The notes under the pieces were generated by a model. The model searched no databases and was not told the origin of the DNA. It worked only from the letters and a program-made list of their open reading frames with translations. A program made the translations under genes and the position numbers. Source: AP-15 sp963846635 (GTDB lineage: Bacteria; Pseudomonadota; Alphaproteobacteria; ATCC43930; CGMCC-115725). Taken from it: a stretch of 64,000 nt of DNA. Below are positions 23,264-33,057 of the stretch, piece by piece (position 1 is the stretch's first letter; every line of letters begins with the position of its first letter). The DNA lies in assembly GCA_963846635.1 (NCBI GenBank), contig CAWJXM010000018.1:1-64000 (forward strand), given 5' to 3'.

Positions 23264-26107
23264 GCCAACCTTTCGCTTACAAACGCACTCCAGCTCCCCT
23301 CAAAAGCGCTAAAGTCCAGTTAAGATAACGGCCGCTTTATCATCAGCCGCCACGATCCGATCGGGGAGGCCCGCGGCCACCTCCGACACTCGATTGACCA
23401 GTTCCGATGGATTTAGCCAAGCATCGCGCCGCTCGCTCAGGTGCCTGGCAGCATCGGCAATGCGCACGGCACGCGCGTCCCCTTCGAAAGTTTCCGCCGC
23501 AAGGTTCGGCGTCAACCCTGCAGGAAAAGGAAAACCCGCGAAAGTCGTCGTGGAGGTGTAACGCGGCCGGTCTTCTAAGCTGGTGCCGAGGCGCAGCGCC
23601 CAAGCCTCGTGAAATCGACTATGCAGAATTCCAAAAGTTGTGTCATCGTCGCGTGCTATCACAATCAGATTTTTGTCCGGTAGGATGGGATATCTGAGCC
23701 AAACGAACAGTCGATATTGTGCGGTCTCCGGGGTTACAATATAGCGAGTCAATTTTTCGATGCGATGACGCATGGCCGGCCGCGGTCGATGTGGTTCCCA
23801 CCAGGATTTATTCTGTGCTGGGGTATTCTGTCGATAGGTCATGAACGATACCGGAGGTTTTCCTCTCTCCGGGGTGTACTGTGCCTGCCTTAGATACTCG
23901 TAAGGTGCTTGCATTAACGACGCCGACGCATCTGAAAGTCCAACGGGCATGTCAATCAACCATCGATCTCGGGGCCTCCCGGTCACGTCATCGCCGTTCC
24001 AATATGGCTTGAGAACCTCACTATTCCGCCGACCGTTAGGATTAGTCGGCATCTGCATCATCTTACGCGCAAAATCACCAGCAATGTCTAAAGGGCCGCT
24101 CGTCTGAATGCCGAGGAACGAAACGTTATTGTTTTCTCTGAGGGCCTTTGCGGCTGTCAAATTGATGCCCGTTGTCAGATCGGCATTAATACTCGCCACT
24201 GAAGTTCCATTAAGACGTCGCTGTTCAGGCGCATCCGCTTCGCGGGCGAAGCAGACGATCGACACCTCTACCCGAGCACCTTCGATAGTCCAAGGCAGCT
24301 CGTTCCATGCATCATAGATGACAAGTTCACCCGCTATGCGATCAAGCACGACTCGGTTCGTGCCGCCTCGCACCGAGCTCGTCGCAACCAACCCCACCCG
24401 CCGGCAACGATCGTGTAGTGTTTCCTGCCGAGCTTTTTCCAGCCAGAAGCACACGAGATCCGAGAATCCAGGAAGCCGCCCGTTAAAGCAGTTCCGAAGG
24501 CGGTTCGTATAATCGACGCCAAGCCAACCCTTCATCAACTTGGCCCCAAGGAAGGGGGGATTACCAATGATGGCGTCGACCTCGGGCCACACCGCCTCCG
24601 CGCCGTCGCTATTCACCACGGCATCCCGATTTTCTATTGTCACAAGCGGCTTCAAGAATCGGATTGCGCGACACATCGAAGCCGTTGCGACGCATCCACT
24701 GAATTTCGCCGATCCAAACCGTGACCCGGGCCAACTCCGCGGCGTAGGGATTGATTTCAATGCCGAGGACGCATTCGGGGCCGATGGCCGGCGCCACGCG
24801 CTCGAGGCCGATCACCTCGGCTTCAATATTTGCCCGGTGCTCGAGATCCTTGAGCGCGAGCAATGCGAGATAGAGAAAGTTTCCCGAGCCGCACGCCGGG
24901 TCGAGAACTCGGAAGGTCCGCAGTCGCTCGAGGTAGCCTTGAAAAGCTGATCTTGCAGCACGAAGGCCCGCCTCCTCGGCGCGCCGTGCGGTGGCGTAGA
25001 CCCTTCTGGCTTCTGACTGTTTGGTTGGCCGGCGCTCCCTCGCTGCAACAACGCCGGCCATGTGTTCAACGATCGCTGTTTTGGTAAGCTCCCATTCTGC
25101 ACGCAATGGGCGCGTGATCACCGGCTCGACGATCAACATGATCTTGTCGCGATCGGTATAGTGCGCGCCGAGTTGCGATCGCTTGTCCGGGTCCAGCCCG
25201 CGTTCGAACAGTGTGCCGAAGATAGACGGGTCGATTTCAGCCCAATCCAGGTTCGCGGCACGCAGGGTCAGAGTGATTTCTTCCTTGGCGAGAGGAAGAG
25301 CCGCATCATCGTCGAACAGGCCGCCGTTGAACCAGGCGACACGCTCGAACCCGATCCGACCCCCGGCCTTCATCGCCCTGAACAAGTCGCTCGCGACCGA
25401 CTGAAACTCGTCGGGACGTCCCAACGCGTGTTCGAGCATCCGCCGAAACATCTTGTTGGGCAGAAGATCGACGTCTTCCGCGAACATGCAAAAGACCAGC
25501 CGGTTTATGAAGTGTGCGACGGCCTCGGATTTATGGCCCTTATCGCGGAGCCGCTGTGCCAGCTCTGCAAATTCTCCGGCCGCCTGCTCGGTCAGCGCTT
25601 GACGGGTCTTGCCCGGCTTCAGCTTGTCGGGGTCAGACAGAACCCATTTGAGCTTTTGTCGTATCGTCGCGTCGCGCAAATCGTCGAGCGCGAACTCATG
25701 AACCTCGCTGACGCTGTTCGTCCAGTTGGTGTGAATCCGGAAGCGGTCTAGATCGGAGACCACCAAGAGCGGCGGGTGTTCCAGCGCCAGTGCGTATTGC
25801 TGGAGTTGGGCAAAAGCGGCGTTCAGGTCTTTCCGTTTGCCCTTGTATTCCCAGCCGAAGTGATCGCGCTTCCACACATCGGCCCAGCCTTCGCCGCCGG
25901 TGCTCTTAGTGGCGCCTTTTTCGAAACAGTAGCATTCACCCGTCGGGTCAGCATCGGTAGGGCCGGGTTCATCAAGCATCCGGCACAGATCATTGAAATG
26001 CGACTGCGCGGCCGAGCGCTCCTTTAGCTCGACGGCCTTCCATTTCGTGATGAATTCGCCGGGTGTCATTTAGCTCTTATCAATCAACCACAGATCGCGC
26101 CGGCACG

Positions 26108-26428
26108 CTATGCAGGACCCGTCGTGACGTGTAGCTCCAGGCCGGCCTGCTTTTGCAAGTAGCCGAGTACGCTGAAGAAATTCTTAGCCTGCGGGTTGCC
26201 GCGTGGCCCGAACATGCGGATCAGGCTTTTGGGCGGCGTGGCGGTTGCCTCGCCCAGCTTCTCGAAGCCGATCGTCGCCTTGATGTAGTCGCGCAGGATC
26301 GCCTTGCCGGTGTCGACATCGCCGGCGAGCATCGTGTCGATTCCCTCGCGCAGCAGCGCCTGGCCGAAGGCGGGATCTTCGGCAACATGCCGTTGCACCA
26401 GATCTTTGAAGCTTCGTGTCAGTGCCAT
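26108..26428 (-). CDS. HigA/addiction-module antidote-type protein
   Basis: The protein is 106 aa, starting MALTRSFKDLVQRHVAEDPAF and containing LLAGDVDTGKAILRDYI-like and TPPKSLIRMFGPRGNPQAKNFF motifs. These are the hallmarks of the antitoxin partner of HigB/RelE-type killer proteins, with a helix-turn-helix in the C-terminal half. The ribosome site GGAGGGCAAG precedes the ATG. It lies 13 bases downstream of the toxin gene, the toxin-first order of HigBA. It is expected to neutralise the toxin and repress the operon. Confidence 0.85.
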   Translation of the reverse strand: MALTRSFKDLVQRHVAEDPAFGQALLREGIDTMLAGDVDTGKAILRDYIKATIGFEKLGEATATPPKSLIRMFGPRGNPQAKNFFSVLGYLQKQAGLELHVTTGPA

Positions 26429-26441
26429 CTTGCCCTCCGTT

Positions 26442-26771
26442 TCACCGCGGCGCGCGCCGGCGCTGCTTGTAGTCCGTCCACATTTCAATCGCTGCCTGGA
26501 TATCCCGCTGTTGGCGCTTCTTCGTGCCGCCGGTAAGCAGGATCACCAGCACCTCTCCGTCGCGGCCGAAATACACCCGGTATCCCGGCCCAAAATTGAT
26601 CCGGTACTCGAGCACCCCCTCCCCTACGCCCCTCACGTTCGAGAGGTTGCCCTGCCCGAGCCGCGCGATCGCCACGGTGACCTTCGCCCGCGCCGTCCGG
26701 TCGAGCGAGGCGAACCAGCCCTCGAAGGGGCTGCGCCCGTCGCGGGCAAGGTAGTAGCGAATGTCGAGCAC
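26442..26771 (-). CDS. RelE/HigB-type toxin (addiction module killer protein)
   Basis: The protein is 109 aa. The RelE/ParE fold is evident from PFEGWFASLDRTARAKVTVAIARLGQGNL, GVLEYRINFGPGYRVYFGRDGEVLVILLTGGTKKRQQRDIQAAIEMW. The paired basic residues (GGTKKRQQRDI) and YRVYF strand are the usual active-site elements of mRNA interferases of this family. First gene of the operon, behind a perfect palindrome. Confidence 0.88.
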   Translation of the reverse strand: MLDIRYYLARDGRSPFEGWFASLDRTARAKVTVAIARLGQGNLSNVRGVGEGVLEYRINFGPGYRVYFGRDGEVLVILLTGGTKKRQQRDIQAAIEMWTDYKQRRRAPR

Positions 26772-26778
26772 TGGCTTA

Positions 26779-26798
26779 AGGTAACATGGGTGTTACCT
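26779..26798. promoter_or_regulatory. Operator palindrome of the toxin-antitoxin operon
   Basis: AGGTAACA-TGGG-TGTTACCT is a perfect 8-bp inverted repeat 8 bases upstream of the toxin start. The position is typical for autoregulation by an antitoxin or toxin-antitoxin complex. Confidence 0.7.
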
Positions 26799-26887
26799 AT
26801 AGGTCAAGCAAGATCTACATGCCGGAAATGTATTAGAAATCGCGGGTTGCTTGCCAATCGGCGCGGCCGAGGCGTATAGAACAAAAA

Positions 26888-28114
26888 ATGAACATTGACC
26901 ATGTCCAATGGCTGTTTCTTGATCTCAACGCGTTCTTTGCGTCGTGCGAGCAGCAGGAGGCCCCTGCCCTGCGCGGCAAGCCCGTCATCGTCGTGCAGAC
27001 GCTGACAGATAGCGCGGTCGCGATCGCCGCCAGTTATGCGGCCAAGGCCTTCGGCATCAAGACCGGCACCCTCGTGCGCGAGGCGCGCCGGCTATGCCCG
27101 GCCGTGATCGCGGTGCAGGCTAATCACGGGCTCTACAGCGACTATCACGAGCGCATCCTCAAAGCCGTCGACACCTGCGTGCCGGTCGAGAAGGTTTGCT
27201 CGATCGATGAAATGGCATGCAAGCTGATGGGCACCGAACGGCAGGTGCCGGTCGCGCGCGAGCTTGCGATCAAAGTCAAACGCGCGTTGCGCGAACAGGT
27301 CGGCGAGTGCCTCACCTGCTCGATCGGCATCGCGCCCAATGTGTTTCTCGGCAAGGTCGGCTCCGACCTGCAGAAGCCGGACGGCCTGGTCGTCATCACG
27401 CAGGATGACCTGCCGGACATCCTGCTCGGCCTCGAATTGCAGGAGATCTACGGCATCGGCGAGCGCATGGAGCAGCGGCTGCACCGCGCCGGCATCTTCA
27501 CCGTTACCCAGCTGTGGAACGCGACGCCGTTCCAGCTGCGGCGCGTGTGGGGCGGCATCAACGGCGTGCTGTTCCACCAGATGCTGCACGGCGTCGACAT
27601 TCAGCCCCCCTCCTCCCGCTTTTCGAAAAGCATCGGCCATCAGCATGTGCTCGAGCCGCAACTGCGCACCCGCAAGGGCGCGCATGATTTTGTGCAGCAC
27701 CTGCTGGCCAAGGCGGCCGAACGCCTACGGCGCGGCGACTACTTCTGCCGGCGGTTAGGCGTTCATCTGTCCTGGGTCGCCGATCTTGGCGGCTGGTGGG
27801 ACGAAACCGATTTTCATGAAACACGCGATACCGGCTTTCTGCTCGCGCGTCTCGAGGAGCTCTGGCACCGGGTGCCGCGGTACAAACCGCTGAGTGTCGG
27901 CGTGGTGCTGCTCGACCTGGTGCCCGCCGGCCAGCATCAGCCGGACCTGTTCGCGGCCGACAACGACCGCCGCCAGAAACTGTCGCCGATGATCGATCGC
28001 ATCAATGACCGCTACGGCCGCTGCGCCATCGGCTTTGGCCTGTTTCCGCCCGATGTCCGGGCGTTCAAGGGGCACGCGGCCTTTCACCGGGTGCCGGAAC
28101 GCTGGGAGTTTTGA
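26888..28114 (+). CDS. Y-family DNA polymerase-related protein (DinB/UmuC superfamily)
   Basis: The protein is 408 aa. Polymerase motifs are present in order: LFLDLNAFFASCEQQ with metal-binding Asp, VAIAASYAAKAFGIKTGT, CSIDEMACKL with the catalytic Asp-Glu, CSIGIAPNVFLGKVGSDLQKPDG, then the helix-hairpin-helix EIYGIGERMEQRLHRAGI and a little-finger domain. Translesion synthesis or a related nucleotidyl-transfer role is expected. It is shorter and more divergent in the C-terminus than the usual DinB, and ends without a visible beta-clamp motif. It stands alone, 90 bases from the divergent toxin palindrome. Confidence 0.85.
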   Translation: MNIDHVQWLFLDLNAFFASCEQQEAPALRGKPVIVVQTLTDSAVAIAASYAAKAFGIKTGTLVREARRLCPAVIAVQANHGLYSDYHERILKAVDTCVPVEKVCSIDEMACKLMGTERQVPVARELAIKVKRALREQVGECLTCSIGIAPNVFLGKVGSDLQKPDGLVVITQDDLPDILLGLELQEIYGIGERMEQRLHRAGIFTVTQLWNATPFQLRRVWGGINGVLFHQMLHGVDIQPPSSRFSKSIGHQHVLEPQLRTRKGAHDFVQHLLAKAAERLRRGDYFCRRLGVHLSWVADLGGWWDETDFHETRDTGFLLARLEELWHRVPRYKPLSVGVVLLDLVPAGQHQPDLFAADNDRRQKLSPMIDRINDRYGRCAIGFGLFPPDVRAFKGHAAFHRVPERWEF

Positions 28115-28365
28115 TAGCGAGCCCGCCTCGCCCGATGGCCTCTGTTTTGGAGTTGCGCTCGCGGGATTGCGTCATCTTCTCCCAGGGTCGCTTCCCGGCT
28201 GCTTGCGCGCTCTAGAGCTCGCCGGGATAATGACTACGCTCACGCGATAGTGCCAAAACCCGACGGACGTACGCTTCGCCACAATCAGCAAATGCATTTG
28301 AAATTGCTTGTGAAGTTCGGGGGGACAAATGATAGGCAACATCCTACGTAAAATCCGTCAAAGGC
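28115..28365. other. Intergenic region before the IS1595-type transposase
   Basis: No coding sequence is convincing. The right part (about 28310-28365) probably contains the terminal inverted repeat of the IS1595-type element, but I could not fix its boundary. Confidence 0.3.
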
Positions 28366-29355
28366 TTATTGCTTTGCTTCCGGTGAGATCAGCATGTTGT
28401 AGGTGAGCGGTGGGTGGCCGGCGGCAATGCCGAGCAGTGATCGGAACCCGGCATGACGGGTTCGGCGGCGGTTGAAGCGGAACACGAACTCGTCGAGATA
28501 GGATTGCAGATGACGGCGGCGCAGGCCGTGGTAGACGCCCAGGGCCCAGACTTTGAGGTTGGCGAAGATGCGGTGGATCCAGGGCAGGACGACATGGGCG
28601 GCGATCTTGCCGATGACATGCGGATCGTGCGCGACGCCGGGGGCGCCGGGGTAAGCCGACCATCCGTCGGTCGTGGCGGTGGTCCCCGGCGCGAGGTTGT
28701 CGGCAATAAAGGGATGCAGGCTGGCGGCCGCGTAGTCGGGCACCGCGGCGAGACGGATGCGGCCAGGACCGCCATCCTCGACCTCGACCGCGCCGACGAC
28801 GAGGATCTTGCCCTGGTGACTGCGCCCACCGCCGCCGCTCACGGGATCATGCTGGCTGCGGCACGCGATCGCGGTTTCGTCGACCTCGACCAAGCCGGCC
28901 AACGGGCTGCGGTCCGGGGCGACCATGCTGCTGCGCAGCTTGGCGCAGAGCAGCCATGCCGACTTGTACGAGCCGAGGGCGAGCTGGCGTTGCAGTTGCA
29001 GCGCCGAGATGCCGTTGGAATGGGTCGCCATCAGATAGGCCGCCCAAAACCAGATGGTCAGCGGCAGCTTGGATTGATGCATGATGGTGCCGGCGGTCAC
29101 CGAGGTCTGCCGGCGGCATTGAGCGCATTCCCAGGTCCACGGCTTGGTGTGCAATTCCCAGGCCCTGCCATTGCCGCAGCCGGGGCAGACAAAGCCATTG
29201 GGCCAGCGCACCGCGAACAGGTATCCGACGCACGCCGCCTCATCCGGGAAGCGCTGCTGAAACTCGATCAAGGAGCCGGGAAGCGCGGTCACACCAGCCT
29301 CGCGAACATGTGTTCGATGTTTGTTCTTAACACCGATCCGCAGTCCCCACCACAA
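28366..29355 (-). CDS. IS1595-family (ISXO2-like) transposase
   Basis: The protein is up to 329 aa. An N-terminal zinc ribbon (CPGCGNGRAW to CAQCRRQTS) is followed by the ISXO2-like DDE domain: LVEVDETAIACRS, ATTDGWSAY and a late FNRRRTRHAGFRSLLG block. The first 20-25 residues (MWWGLRIGVKNKH) are not typical, so the true start is probably downstream near VTALPGSLIEFQQRFPDEAAC. The element probably extends from about 28315 to about 29365; its ends and target duplication were not resolved. Confidence 0.85.
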   Translation of the reverse strand: MWWGLRIGVKNKHRTHVREAGVTALPGSLIEFQQRFPDEAACVGYLFAVRWPNGFVCPGCGNGRAWELHTKPWTWECAQCRRQTSVTAGTIMHQSKLPLTIWFWAAYLMATHSNGISALQLQRQLALGSYKSAWLLCAKLRSSMVAPDRSPLAGLVEVDETAIACRSQHDPVSGGGGRSHQGKILVVGAVEVEDGGPGRIRLAAVPDYAAASLHPFIADNLAPGTTATTDGWSAYPGAPGVAHDPHVIGKIAAHVVLPWIHRIFANLKVWALGVYHGLRRRHLQSYLDEFVFRFNRRRTRHAGFRSLLGIAAGHPPLTYNMLISPEAKQ

Positions 29356-29399
29356 CTAATTGAACCGCCGGACGCAGAGGGATAAGCCCTCTGCAAGAA

Positions 29400-29735
29400 T
29401 TGCTTATAGCCCTGTACGCTTATACGTTGTTTGCGGTGATATTTGGAGGCATTCAGTATCTTGTCTTTGTTGCGGGGATCATCTGGTGGGGTCGCAACAA
29501 AACAGCCGATCAGTTTCGTCGCTTCGTATGGCTGTGGCCTGTTCTGTTTGCTCCGCTATGCGGTATTGGTTACGTGTTGCTTTGGGGAATGCGTGACGGA
29601 TGGCGGGGGGTGCTTCAGACCCTGCCTTCAGGGAAGTCGATTTGTTTCTTTGCTATAGTCTTCGGCTACTTCTACGTCGGGGTTGTGGCCGGTCTTACCC
29701 GTCTGCTCAAAAAAGCAGGATGGTTCAAGGACTGA
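29400..29735 (+). CDS. Small three-helix membrane protein, possibly 5'-truncated
   Basis: The protein is 111 aa from a TTG codon. Three hydrophobic helices (about 2-28, 43-65 and 78-100) alternate with short basic loops, ending in LLKKAGWFKD. There is no ATG in the open frame upstream, which soon meets the probable end of the IS1595 element. The N-terminus may therefore have been cut by that insertion. Function unknown. Confidence 0.5.
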   Translation: MLIALYAYTLFAVIFGGIQYLVFVAGIIWWGRNKTADQFRRFVWLWPVLFAPLCGIGYVLLWGMRDGWRGVLQTLPSGKSICFFAIVFGYFYVGVVAGLTRLLKKAGWFKD

Positions 29736-29867
29736 GAATTTTATCAGACCTGCCTAACGCCCCCTCCTAGAGCAGCAAAAATTTTCCGCAAAACAGATTT
29801 GGTTAATGCTTTTCTTACTGCTTCCCCTTCATGCCAAATCCTTCAATCATTTGAAGGGGGAAGGACG

Positions 29868-31004
29868 ATGCGGCACTGCCTTACATTCGAGAACGTCCAT
29901 AATTTCCTGAGCAGCTTTCTGGCCGAAGATGTCCACGCCAAGCGTGTTTATTCCTTGGCGAATGGGACGCTTGGCGTCATTAGCTCCGCGTCTTTAGCCG
30001 TGAATACGATTGGACAGGGCCTCGCCCTCGCGCGCGGGCGCAGCACCAAACACGCCATCAAGCAGGTGGATCGGCTGCTCTCGAACCAAGGGATTGATGT
30101 GGAGGAACTGCTGCCCCTCTGGGTGTGCCATGTGATCGGTTCGCGGCCAAAGATCGTGGTCGCCATGGACTGGACGGAGTTCGATCTCGACGGGCAGGCA
30201 ACGCTGATGCTGTCTCTCATCAGCAATCACGGCCGCGCCACGCCGATGCTGTGGGCGACGGTTCAAAAAGGCGAGCGGTCGGAACATGAATACCGGCTTT
30301 TGGTGCGCCTTGCGGAGATTCTCCCGACGGACACCAAGGTCTTGATCGTAGCTGATCGCGGATTTGGCAGTCAGTTCCTTTACCGGCTGCTGACCGGGGA
30401 ATTGAAATTCGATTATGTCATCCGGTTCCGGGGCGATGTTGCCGTGACGTTCAACGGCGAAACCAAGTTCGCTGCGGAATGGGTTGGCCGTGAGGGCCGC
30501 TCCAAGCTGCTGCGGAATGCTTCTGTCACGCGCGACCACTATCCGGTCGCGGGCGTTGTCTGCGTGGAGAGCAAAGGCATGCAAGAGCCGTGGTGTCTGG
30601 CGACAAGCTGCCCCGACGAGGGTGCGCGGAAGCTCATAGCCTACTACGGCAAGCGCTGGGGCATCGAATGCAACTTTCGCGATACCAAGGATTTGCGCTT
30701 CGGCATGGGCATGGCGCGCGTTCGCGTCAGCACGCCGGAACGGCGTGACCGGCTCTGGCTGCTCAATGCGTTTGCCGTGGCGCTGCTCACGCTGCTGGGC
30801 GCGGCGGGGGAAGCGCTCGGTTACGACCGGCACCTGAAATCAAACACCGCGAAGCACAGAACTCATTCGCTATTCCGGCAAGGCTGCATGCTTTACGAAT
30901 TGATACCGATGATGCCGGAAGTGCGGCTGCGACCGCTGATAGAATATTTCGGCGAGATGCTGGCGGAGCTCCCAGTTTTCGCCGGTCTTTATGGGGCAAT
31001 TTGA
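29868..31004 (+). CDS. IS4-family transposase of a second type
   Basis: The protein is 378 aa with DDE residues in VVAMDWTEFDLD, VLIVADRGFGSQF and GKRWGIECNFRDTKDLRFGMGM. It is unlike the IS4 element at 10718. The ATG at 29868 has a strong ribosome site (GGGGGAAGG). The element as a whole lies at roughly 29760-31015; both sides show a CCCCTC/GAGGGG motif (about 29761 and 31007), but the exact ends and duplication could not be fixed. Confidence 0.88.
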   Translation: MRHCLTFENVHNFLSSFLAEDVHAKRVYSLANGTLGVISSASLAVNTIGQGLALARGRSTKHAIKQVDRLLSNQGIDVEELLPLWVCHVIGSRPKIVVAMDWTEFDLDGQATLMLSLISNHGRATPMLWATVQKGERSEHEYRLLVRLAEILPTDTKVLIVADRGFGSQFLYRLLTGELKFDYVIRFRGDVAVTFNGETKFAAEWVGREGRSKLLRNASVTRDHYPVAGVVCVESKGMQEPWCLATSCPDEGARKLIAYYGKRWGIECNFRDTKDLRFGMGMARVRVSTPERRDRLWLLNAFAVALLTLLGAAGEALGYDRHLKSNTAKHRTHSLFRQGCMLYELIPMMPEVRLRPLIEYFGEMLAELPVFAGLYGAI

Positions 31005-31134
31005 AATGAGGGGATTCATGAGGCGGTCGGCGGGGCGCGGTGCTAGACTTCTTAGGCCACGCTGTTATTTGGCAAGCGGGGTCACAAAATCTAGGTCGGA
31101 TGGGTTCCGCCAAATGTCGCGCAAGGTGCCTTAT
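31005..31134. other. Short spacer between two insertion sequences
   Basis: About 120 bases of residual sequence with no recognisable gene. It probably represents the original target region shared with 32340-32389. Confidence 0.3.
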
Positions 31135-32339
31135 CTCAACATCCATCAGTTTTCGCGAGAATGGTTTGACGGGTTAAAGCGAGGTGTGATGCAACAATTC
31201 TGTGTTTGCTCTGACGTGGGATCGCGCCATGGCACAAGTGAACGGGATCGTGGTTTGGACGGAAGGCATCAAAGCGGAGCTGGCAAAGCGGCTGCCAAAG
31301 CAGCGCAAAACGCAGCGGGACAAGCTGGCGGTTCTGGTGGCGACCATGCTGCATGTGCGCAGTGCCAATCTGGTGGAGCTGGCGGCTGGGCTGCCTCGGG
31401 ACTCCGATCGCTGGGACATGGGATATCAATGGATTTCCCGGTTTCTGGCCAATGACTTGGTGTGCTGCGATACGGTCATGGAACCGTTCGCCCGCGAGAT
31501 CCTGGCCCGGCTGGCCGAGACCGGGGAGCCGATCCCGCTGATCCTCGACCAGACCACGGCCTCCGATCGACACCAGATCCTGATGCTGAGCGTGCGCTGG
31601 GGCGAGCGCGCTCTGCCGCTGGCCTGGCGGGTCGAGGAAACCGCGGGCGCCATCGGCTTCGCCACGCAACAAGAGTTGCTCGCGGTGGTCGCCGGCTGGC
31701 TGCCTGCCGATCTGGGGGTGGTGCTGCTCGCTGACCGCTTCTACGGAACCCCCGCGATGATCCGGTGGTGTCACGATCGCGGGTGGGACTATCGCCTGCG
31801 GCTCAAGGGCAATCTCCTCGCCCGCTGGGGCACAACAAAAACCACGACCGGCGGCCTCGCTCTGGCCGGCGGCCACTATTTCGAAGCTGTCGCCCTCACC
31901 GGCCAGCGGGTTACGACCAACATCGGCATCATTCGCGATCCCGGACATGCCGAGCCCTGGATCATCGCCATGTCAGCCAAGCCGGGATATCTGACCACCT
32001 TGGGATATGCTGATCGCTGGGGCATCGAGCCGATGTTCTCCGACTTCAAATCGCGCGGGTTTGGCCTCGAACAGACCCATATCCAATATCCCGATCGCCT
32101 CGCCCGGCTGATCTTAGTCATGTCTTTGGCCCTTTACTGGGCGGTCTCGACCGGCATGTGGGACCAAGTCAACAATCCAATCCCCGCCGAAAAAAACGAC
32201 CCGACCATCAGCCTGCCAAGCTCGCCCGCGGAAGGCTTTCCTGGTTCACGCGGGGCCTCCGGCGCGCCATCAAACTCCTCCTCAAATGCCTCCCTCTCCC
32301 GAAACTCTGGGGATGCCTATTAAACTGATGGATGCTCAG
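31135..32339 (+). mobile_element. IS4-family insertion sequence, copy 2 (1205 bp)
   Basis: Same ends as copy 1 at 10718-11922. The 9-bp target duplication GTGCCTTAT is at 31126-31134 and 32340-32348. The transposase frames of the two copies are the same. Confidence 0.93.
31229..32328 (+). CDS. IS4-family transposase, copy 2, with the same -1 frameshift site
   Basis: Same protein as at 10812, with an upstream in-frame ATG at 31202. The zero frame ends at 32323. The A-AAA-AAC slippery site is at 32191-32197, and a -1 shift gives the family-like tail GRLSWFTRGLRR to LWGC with a stop at 32326-32328. Because both copies carry the same split frame and have distinct target duplications, this form of the element has transposed. 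Confidence 0.85.
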
Positions 32340-33057
32340 GTGCCTTATGGAAAATACGCAACGAAGCCGTATGTCTCCCTCGTACCTGACTAAATAGGAT
32401 ATCCTTTAAGGATTGGCTTCCAATGCGGCGGCCTTCCATTCCACGTCTTCACCACGTCTGAGACACCGGGAAATAGCTGCCAATCAGCCGAGGCATCGAA
32501 GCGGTTCTGCGGGTTTGGTATCTCGTACCATCCCAACGTTTCACCAGTTAAAGGTACGAATTCGGGCATCTCGCCTATAAACGATGTATAATATTTCACC
32601 GATACAATTCGGCCAGTGTTCTTGAGAAATTTGGTTGTTACCCCGACAACTCTATGATGTCCAACTTCATCCTCGATCCATCTTTGCGGTAGTTTGACAA
32701 AAATTATACCTGGACGGTCGCGAGGCAAATTACGACGTCGTGCGTGTTCTAGAGCGTCAAATAGAGTAGTTTCTGTGAACGCCGTTTGTTCTAATTTGCA
32801 TTTCGTCTCGCCACACACCTCGATACCATTCGGGTATGTAATCAGCAGATCAAAACTTTCGCCTTTCTTATGTGTCACTATATTGAATTTGAAGGGGTAG
32901 TTATATATCTTCAAGAGCCGCGCTATATCTAGTTCAGCATATGCTGACTCAATTTGGTCTGTATCATAAAATTGCTGGATGCACTCGAAATATCCTGGTA
33001 CCCATTGGAAGTTGATCACCATTTCTGCTAAGCTGGACTTTGGCGCTTTTGGGGAGG

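Larger units (their letters stand above)
21002..23319 (-). mobile_element. IS701-family element with passenger gene, copy 1 (2318 bp)
   Basis: Ends read GCTGGACTTTGGCGCTTTTG at the left and CTGGACTTTAGCGCTTTTG inward from the right. The flanking TTAA (20998-21001 and 23320-23323) fits the 4-bp YTAR-type duplication of IS701. Copy 2 at 33032-35349 has the same length and its own CTAA duplication. The two copies differ by at least one base (Ser versus Pro codon at about 22116/34146). Each carries a transposase and a divergent passenger ORF. Confidence 0.9.
20819..26069 (-). pseudogene. MmeI-like type II restriction-modification protein, broken by a frameshift and IS701 copy 1
   Basis: The 5' frame (26069-24609) encodes an N-terminal nuclease region with D64-x9-E74-x-K76 (WADVWKRDHFGWEYKG), the MmeI-type PD-(D/E)XK spacing, then a methyltransferase motif I (DPACGSGNFLYLALLAL). 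One extra base near 24654 shifts the frame. The next frame (from about 24655) continues KPLVTIENRDAVV and contains the catalytic GNPPFLG motif, then the target-recognition part. It is cut at 23320 by IS701 copy 1. The last 60 residues resume at 20997 (LKKRTLTNLYNERPTWLVNAH). Removing the IS and one TTAA restores the frame. The intact gene would encode about 990 aa. Both lesions make it non-functional as sequenced. Confidence 0.85.

Noticed and set aside
10718..32339. Composite transposon formed by the two IS4 copies
   Set aside because: Each copy has its own 9-bp duplication (CCTGACTGC and GTGCCTTAT).
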